Shown here: in pieces, positions 56,495-64,000 of the stretch | Layout of the letters: each line of letters starts with the position of its first letter | How positions within the stretch are numbered: the stretch's first letter is position 1 | NCBI RefSeq assembly: GCF_000972845.2 | Contig: NC_040017.1 | Coordinates: 500,938-564,937 of the forward strand | Direction: 5' to 3' | Source of the DNA: Larimichthys crocea | Taxonomy: Eukaryota; Chordata; Actinopteri; Sciaenidae | Length of the DNA: 64,000 bases | The notes under the pieces: generated by a model | What the model saw: only the letters and a program-made list of their open reading frames with translations | Told to the model about the DNA's origin: nothing | Databases searched by the model: none | Program-made: the position numbers and the translations under genes

Positions 56495-58730
56495 ACAGAG
56501 TACCCTCTCATTTCCCTCATTTTGTCGCATTTATTTCTCGCAATTTTCGCTCGCAATTTTCAAACAACCACAACTTGAACAGGACCACAGCCAATCAGAG
56601 GCGCCGCCCAAGCCTTTCTCTTTTTGGTTTAGACCACAATATTATCCTACCATGAGTGTGAGTTCCGTCACAGGAGAACACAAGAGAGATGATGCACTCG
56701 CGAATATAATTTATTTTTTCACCCGGGCAGCTTAGGTGCATCAGTGCGACCTGTAGAATTATTGTCGCACTCGTAAAAATTTTGTCGCACATTGGTCGCA
56801 CTCTGAAGTCCTGTAACATGGGGACTTATGGAGGCTGAAATACTCTGTAGCCAGCCTAAAGTTAAGCTCCAGAAATTTTAGCACTCGCATTAACTCCTGT
56901 TCAATTTATGAATTGTTGTTAATAATCACCAAAATTCAAGAGTAAATGTTATCTTTTAATTGTGAGGTCATTTGAGTATCAATAACCTCCAAAAGTGACA
57001 GATTATCTATGATGAAAGAACCATTGATTGCTTTAAGGCTGCAAAGATTTTTTTGTGATTTTCCGCATACTTTCTTCAGCTGTTGTTGTGTGTTTATGCC
57101 TTTTTATCACATTCATCAGTTAAACAACATATAAAACAAAGAGAAGCAGCCTCATACTGGAGAAGCTGCACCCACAGAAAGGTTCTCATAGAACTATTAA
57201 TCAACAAAGAGAATCGTTGTAGATCATTTTCTGTTGATTGACCCAACTGATTGATTGACTAATTATTTCAACTCTAATCACTACTTCAGTACTAATTCTC
57301 TCCAATAACATATCACGGTATGGCATGAGCTCTCATTAACAGTCCAAACAAGCATTATACCATACACAGCCATCAGCCACACAGTGAATTCATTCCATCC
57401 CCTCCATTTGATTACACGCGCAGAGAGGCATGATGAAGAGGAAGGGAGGAAGGGAGGAAGGAAGGGAAGGAAGGAAGGAGAAGGAAGGAAGGAAGAAGGA
57501 AGGAAGGAGGACCTGTAAATTGCCAAAAAGCGTCTCACAATGATGAACTGTGCGAATGAAGCGTGTGAACGAGGAGTGCACCAAAACCCGGCCGAAAATG
57601 GCCCAAAAGTGCATTTCGGCTTTCGTGTGAAGGCCGATAGGAAGGCCAAAAGGCGTGACGCAAGATGCAATGAACAACGGTGCGGGGATCTGGCCCCGGG
57701 CTGAGCTTTTCCCACACACAAAAAACCACGATGCGGATATAGGAAAAACACAGGCAAGAAATACTCAACACTGCTCTTTAGCAAGCTATATACTTCTCTC
57801 AAACTCGGCGTCCACATGCGAGGTGCGTCCATGACCGTAAGATGAGGTGTCATGAAAAAAATCTAAAATTATTATATTATTTATTATATTATAAACTAAA
57901 CTAGTATTTCTTTCAAGAACTTTGTATTTGATGATGTTTTTCCTTGTCAGCTCCGATCTGATCTGTGTCCCCACGGTGGACATGACGCTCAGGTGTAGCT
58001 GTGATAAATTCCAGATTGTAAGGTTTCATTGATTGTATCTATAAACATCAGGTCATTGTGGAAAAAAGCCAGAAAACAGATGCAAAACAGTGTGTGACAA
58101 TCTTAAATTAATTAATAAATGCTGCACCTCGAACATTTGCTGGTTAGCTTTGATGTGTCTGCCACATATTACACTTCAATTACACTTTCTTTGTGTCTTT
58201 ATGTTAAGCCGCTCATGGTATCTACATTCACGAGAACAGTTTGACTTACTTTCCATGCACAAGGCTCAACAACAGTAAATAGGCAACTGGCAAAAAATAT
58301 ATTAATTAAAAGCACAGTGAGCCTTCTCTTTGTGCACATGCTCAGTAGTGACCTGGCAAAACACGCAGGTAGACTGATTATTAGTGTAAGTGCAAGCAGT
58401 TATTTCGGTATCCTGGAAACAGGAGTTTAGTTGGGAGCTGTTATTGGATGTAGGTAAAACTCCGTCTATGTTTGACACGTTTGCTGCAGTCGGAGAGCAA
58501 CTCTGTGGGTTTAATCACACCATAAAATAAAAAAATTTATTTTACCACCGGTGAGTGAAAAACCTATGAGAAACATCTACACAGTACACACATGACAAGT
58601 ACCAACTAATTATTCACCATGTACAGGCTGAAAGATGATTTAGTTTACAGTCTAAGGTCATTAAAGTCTATCAGATTTGAGACAACAAGACCATATCTGG
58701 TGATCTTAAGTGATACTGCAATCAGATCTG
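56495..58730. other. Non-coding stretch with a purine-rich tract
   Basis: About 2.2 kb. The only clear feature is the GGAA-rich tract at 57430-57510. The long minus ORF at 57281-57853 owes part of its length to that tract (Ser/Pro/Phe/Leu-rich peptide) and has no domain. Confidence 0.5.
57430..57510 (+). repeat. (GGAA)n purine-rich tract
   Basis: About 80 nt of ggaagg/gaagg units with no pyrimidine except at the borders. Such tracts can form triplex DNA (general knowledge). Confidence 0.93.
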
Positions 58731-58734
58731 TGCA

Positions 58735-58790
58735 ATAGGGATGGCCGATATGGAAATGAGTATTCCTAACGGCTGACAAGACCAAAAAAA
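58735..58790 (+). repeat. Single hAT-like terminus
   Basis: agggatggccgatatgg resembles the ends at 34851 and 60681; no partner end is found nearby in inverted orientation. Confidence 0.4.
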
Positions 58791-59040
58791 TACAGAATAA
58801 TTTCTCAAAATCAAAAAAAAATGTCTATCATACAAAACATTAGAAGCCAAAATCCAAAAAGGAAACAACACAAAAAGGTAATTTAGAATTCATAACCTTT
58901 GTAAATTAACAGTAATATAGACATTAACATGCCATCTAATGGTCATCATTACACAGGAAAATTCACACATAAGAAGTGTGCCTGTGTTACTGGAGGAGTG
59001 CTGTATGATAAAATTAGTTTTGTATGTTATTGTGTTGTGT

Positions 59041-59043
59041 GTG

Positions 59044-59099
<56 letters not shown>
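59041..59099 (+). repeat. (GT)n microsatellite
   Basis: About 55 nt of GT dinucleotides. Confidence 0.97.
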
Positions 59100-59100
<1 letters not shown>

Positions 59101-62080
59101 GGGCAAAGACTGTGAGCAGTGAATTAAATTAACACAACAGTGTTTTATTTCATTTCCTGGAGCTTAAGTTACAGACAGCATAACTTGCTGTCAAAACCGA
59201 CTCACATTTTTAACTCGATATTATAAATATCACTGTATGTTCTTCCTAACGTTAATCAACATGTTTACATTATTTTACGTCGCCAAATGTATGAGATTAA
59301 CCAGATCCAGCTACATCAATGATTGCAAGTACCAGTACATAAAGCATGCAAAGATGAGTGAAGGCTTTACAGCTGGTATGTAACATTTCTGACAAAAAAC
59401 ATTCAACACTTCCTGTAGATAACGGTCATCTATACCTGCTGATTGGCTCAAGGTGGCGCACACTGTACTGCTGCAGCTCTGCATAATAGCTGATGATATG
59501 GATGAGCCTGGTGCCTGGTGATACCGTTCAATGACACCGTGTCCTTGTTTACACAGTGACCACAGTTTCACCTGGAAAAGAACTAAGGCTGATTCAGTGC
59601 AGCTGTCCTAGTTCAAAACTAAAAGCAAGCAAGGTGAAGAAACACTGACTATCTGTCACCGAAAAGGTATCAGTCGCTTCTATCCCTGAACATCTGTATT
59701 GGCATGAACTTCCAGAAATTCACCACCCTCCATGACCTGAAAATGTTTTTGAATGTTCAGATGCTTAATGACACAGTTACAAAGAAACAGAAGCCATCCC
59801 AGTGGCCGTGCTCACAGCTCTGGTCTCTAACTGTCATCCTCTGACTGACAAATGATCCAGCCTTTATTAAGTTTCCAGGCAGATCTGTGATCTGGCACAT
59901 TCCTGCAGGATCAATCAGCAGGACAGCGGCTATTACCCTGTCCACAACCTCTGCCCCCGCAGGCACGCTTGTAAATCACAAGCTACGAACAAACCCAATC
60001 AACCTCCAGCTAAACTGTTCGACAGGGAGGAGAGACGTCTCTCTCCCGGCCATACACTCTCATTCCAGTTGGAGTTCAGGTAAGAGGCAGTATGTGCTAA
60101 TCCAACATGTGTGTCTCTGCTTCGAATGCACAGCTACTGTTCCTCTGCATCTGGACATGATCTGCAGGGACTACAGGGCAAATAAACGAGGGATGGGGGC
60201 AAACACAGTCGTCCTCCTCCCCCATTATTTGTACAAACCTTGGCTTCCCAGGGGAATTCATTTGCTTAAACGTACCTGTCATACTGTTTATGACCTGCAA
60301 GGACCTGGTCCTGTTCAGAGTGGATGGTGTGCAATTAAAGCTGAGACTGTGTGACATTTTTTTAAACTAAGCCTTTGGCCTGTCGCGACGGAAGAGAGAT
60401 TTTTGTTAGTCTGAAACTTAATGAGGTGTTTTGAATGTAACGTATCCCTTTTTACCACACAAAGGAAAGGATGATGAAGACATTAAGCCTCAGTGGTTAC
60501 AGGCACGGACTGCTTTATTGTTATTTGCTGACAGGTTTCAAATACCTTGTTTTGATTGGTTTGTGGTTTGTGATGTGGGGCTCTGGTCTCCCAAAAGTTG
60601 AATCTGGCTCAATCTGGCAGTGCGTTTTTTTGCGGCAAGCCCAGTGTTGTGGACTGCCGGTGTGGAAACGCACAACCCTAGGGATGGGCGATATGGACAC
60701 ACGCACAAACTTTAATCTTTAAATTTAGCAGATGAAGAATATTTGGTAATATATGGTAAACAATATAAGGATGCACGGTGAAGCAACACTACTGTCAGTT
60801 TTTTTTCCATTGGTGCCTGTTTCTCTTTGTTCTTCACAAATTTATCGGAATGATCAGGACGGCTCATAAGATGAAAAATTTAGGTTGTAGTGATGAAGAT
60901 ATGTGCTTTAGATCCTCCTCACATGACTGGCAGAAACTTTGCTTTTTATTTCAGACAGAAAATCCACACCGCTGACATATTCCTGTAGTTGCTAGTAGCT
61001 ATCATCTTGTAAAAAAGCTAAAGACCAGAAACCTACAAACATTGGTCAAACCACACATGAAGATAGTTTCTATCAAGATGTTGCACAGATGCTTTAGCCT
61101 TTAGTCTCAAATCTGACAGAGTTAACACACTAGACAACACACTGAACTACTAGTCAGGAACTACTGGAGTTCTGGCAATCGACAACCCCGTAAACTCCCG
61201 CCAACTGTCACATGTTCTTGTACCAAAACGAACATGGATGCCAACCAGTAGCTCACATTGTTTATATGCGTTGAGGAAAAAAAAAGAGCAGAGTCTGGGT
61301 GAGATGCTGGATCCTCCTACAGAGGGAAGTGGAGGTGAGTGAACTCAAACGTCTGATAGCAAAGTGAACAACAGATAAAGCTATTTTGGTCGCCAATGTC
61401 ACTCACAAATCTAAAAAAAATATTTATGAGAACGACTGGTAGGGACTAGATGTGAAGACATCAGGTTAGACTCTGTACAGATGATGTATGATTTTATGAC
61501 TGTCAACACCAGCTGACCAGACCCGATCCAGCTTGGTGTCCCATCAATCTTCATGCTCCAAATCACATCTGTAAATAGACTCAATGCATGTCCTTGCCTT
61601 TCAAATATGAACAGAATACTACCAATGCTGGAATTCTTTTTTATGAGGGTGCACATTAGGCCTCTGTACATGCACACAGAGAGGGGTCTTATAGGCTCAG
61701 GAGGCGGCTGACGCACACACCTCCCAAAACTCAATAACACATTGTGAGGCCCCGTGTGCACATCAAACGACCTGACTGGTTGATCTGACTTCCTGTCAGG
61801 AGACAGGTTTGAAACTGAACACTGGAACTGAACAGTACACTCCATATCCGTACAGAACGCCTCTGAATGACAGCTATGCACATTTGTTGATGTGTAGACT
61901 AAGACGCATCCAACCTTTAAAAAAAAAAAAAGATATCAGATTACTGTGGACTATGGGGAATACTTCACTAATCCAGCTATTACCTTGATCTGGTAATTCA
62001 GGTTTCCCACCAGCTGTGGATCTATCTGTGGTGGCTGACCCTCCTGTAGCATTAAGCACCACAGCAAACAGCAAAAGCTT
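59100..62080. other. Non-coding stretch, no gene recognised
   Basis: About 3 kb. An isolated hAT-like end (tagggatgggcgatatgg, near 60681) is the only element trace. The ORFs here, including 59887-60354, lack domains or plausible splice structure. Confidence 0.5.

Positions 62081-62081
<1 letters not shown>

Positions 62082-62156
<75 letters not shown>
62082..62156 (+). repeat. (AC)n microsatellite
   Basis: About 74 nt of CA dinucleotides. Confidence 0.97.
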
Positions 62157-62159
<3 letters not shown>

Positions 62160-62702
62160 CAGTACAAACATTAACACATCATCAGGTCCATACCGGTCTG
62201 TGTGAAGATAAATGCATCATATGAAGATTCTTGCAGGTCAGCTGCAGACGTCTTTAAAAAGGTGACAAATTGAATGGAAAATCTCAAACATAATCTTTGC
62301 AGGATTTTCCCCACAGGAAACGGTTCTGAAAAGGTTAATCATATGCTGTGGTCTACAAAGTCACCAGATATCAACCAAACCTGTACGCCTACGTGAGATC
62401 TTCGATCAGCACTCACAACACCAGATGAGGGAATGATGTTCATACCTCCAGCAGTACACTCTATGACGAGAAGCAGTGAAGCTGTTCTGGAGGATTGTGA
62501 TGGAACAACACCTCATTGAGACACTTAGCTGGCTTGCTCTGTAAAGGCCTAGCAGATTGAAGGAGCGGACTTCTTCATTTCTCTTAGACTTTAAAAAGGT
62601 CGCAACCACTAAGTTTCCTCTTCCTATCATCAAATTGGGTAAACCTTCACACCTCACACTGAATAAAGTCACAGGAAATAATCAACTGTGTCAACTGCTC
62701 AT

Positions 62703-62885
62703 CAGTTTTTAGCAACTAACCATTCACACACATTCATACACCAATGGCCGGCCTTCAGGAGCAATTTGGGGTTCAGCATCTTGCCCAAGGACACTTCGAC
62801 TGAAGGATCAAACCGCCGATCATCTGATTAGCGGACAACCAGCTCTAGCTCTGAGCCACAGCTGCTAAACAACACCCTGCCCTGC
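62703..62885 (-). repeat. tRNA-derived SINE with conserved core, minus orientation, 3' truncated
   Basis: The reverse strand reads cagctgtggctcagagctag (box A-like), ggtttgatcc (box B-like) and cttgggcaagatgctgaacc (core), the same order as the copy at 4309-4622. The tail after gaatggttag is missing. Confidence 0.75.
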
Positions 62886-64000
62886 GTGCATCTGCATACA
62901 CCGATGGCTGAGGGCATTTAGCACAATCAATTTCCCGCGTTAAAGCAATGCAGTTCTCAGGTGAATCCACGTCACCTTCACAGTGCTGCTGTCAAAAGCA
63001 GCAGATGTACAATCACTACCACAATGCAGGGGTTATAAACTGTGAATGACACATCACTAATCAGTAGAGTGACTGGTTGAGAAACACGGGGGAATAAATC
63101 TGCCAATGACTGAGTGTGTGCGTGCTACAGGGGGGCTTACAATTTGAAAGACACAATCTGGTCTGTCAGGTTTGTCAGTGTAGGAGTGTTGCTCTGGATA
63201 CTGTTTGTATTTTGGTTCATGCAGGATCACACTAATAGTACTTGAACAAACCCGACACACTTTACTGCTGATGATATTTAAATCGCACTGAGGAGGAGGT
63301 TAGCAGTGTTTTTTCATTTTTACAAGAGACATGAAACTGGAAGAAGATGTTATTGTTGCATGGTGATGCAGTAGTGAGGCCCGGCTTATTATACAACACC
63401 ATTAAAAAAAAATCTGCAGAAAACAGAAATGTTTTTCGTCTCTTGTAATACAAACCAATGGCTGCATGGACAGCTGGAGAAATATTCCATACATAATAAC
63501 ACTGTGGTTAGAATGGGCAGCAGCTGGATCTGTCCTTTTGTCATTACATTTTAATGCATTAAATGATTGGATAGATCCAATGTCACAATAATAATAATCT
63601 TATAATATACATACACAAATTACATAAATTAAATGTTATTGCTCTGCATATACACAGCCTCAGAATCGCTTGTGTTAATCTTTGAGCTTCATGCAATGTG
63701 TTTCACCATGTTTCAGCATTTCGTCATGTTGACAACACTTCAGCTTTCACAGGAAACTAGCCTGCTGAACGTTTGTGGTGAAACTACCAAGCTATTATGT
63801 GATTAATGCATCAGCAGGACAATACTGCAGATTTATAAAGTGTTCAAGTGTCTTTTTTTTTTTTTAAGTAAACTTGCTGGTGACAGGCTCTCGTACAGCT
63901 CATTTTTGTTACATTTGGTTATTTTGACCTAAATCAGAGTTGGCGTACAGTACGAAGACATGCAAAAATGTAGACTTGCAGTGCAGTTAAACTACATCTG
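62886..64000. other. Non-coding end of window, nothing recognised
   Basis: About 1.1 kb without exon, RNA gene or identifiable mobile element. Confidence 0.5.

Noticed and set aside
57281..57853. 190-codon ORF on the minus strand
   Set aside because: Much of it translates the GGAA tract; no domain, no splice context and no family similarity.
59887..60354. 155-codon ORF on the plus strand
   Set aside because: No domain or motif; overlapping reverse ORF of similar quality; no splice signals that would tie it to another exon.
58735..60700. One hAT element delimited by the two gggatgg.cgatatgg ends
   Set aside because: Both ends point the same way and are not inverted, and there is no target duplication.

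Overview
This is a vertebrate, almost certainly teleost fish, genomic window. It has spliced genes with GT/AG introns, abundant (CA)n/(GT)n microsatellites, tRNA-derived SINEs, L2-type LINE debris, and many hAT and Tc1/mariner-type DNA transposons. There are no operons, no bacterial signals and no CRISPR array. Two real protein-coding genes can be reconstructed exon by exon, and they converge tail to tail.

Region 1 (1-12.1 kb, plus strand) is the 3' half of sgsm2 (RUTBC1), a RUN/TBC-domain Rab GTPase-activating protein. Eleven coding exons (241-9053) join in frame to give the C-terminal 526 residues, including the whole TBC catalytic domain with both catalytic fingers (IxxDxxR and YxQG). A repeat-poor stretch after the stop, ending near an ATTAAA at 12068, is the probable 3' UTR. 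Three of the introns end in GT repeats that run up to the splice acceptor.

Region 2 (12.1-15.5 kb) is the convergent interval, with the presumed tpst1 3' UTR and a TTAA-flanked MITE.

Region 3 (15.5-44.1 kb, minus strand) is tpst1 (protein-tyrosine sulfotransferase 1 or its teleost tpst1-like paralogue). Three coding exons give a complete 371-residue type II Golgi enzyme. The two introns are about 13.7 and 13.8 kb and are filled with repeats: two Tc1-like elements, a pogo-like element keeping the C-terminus of its transposase, three copies of one tRNA-derived SINE with intact target-site duplications, hAT debris, a GCTAGC-rich minisatellite, and an unclassified block with duplicated hairpin modules.

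Region 4 (44.1-64 kb) has no convincing exon. It is probably tpst1 5' sequence (untranslated exon or first intron) and upstream DNA. It holds several DNA transposons with exact 8-bp target duplications, including a nest at 50155-53090 where one element lies inside another about four levels deep, and a 2.3-kb inverted-repeat-bounded block at 54203-56494 that itself contains a 338-bp hAT-like MITE.

The two genes have unrelated jobs (Rab regulation of membrane traffic; tyrosine sulfation in the Golgi lumen). I see no new multi-gene system. The more unusual items are the nested transposons, the GT-repeat splice acceptors and the unclassified block at 26.0-27.5 kb. Family names for repeats rest on recognition of motifs, not on a database search.
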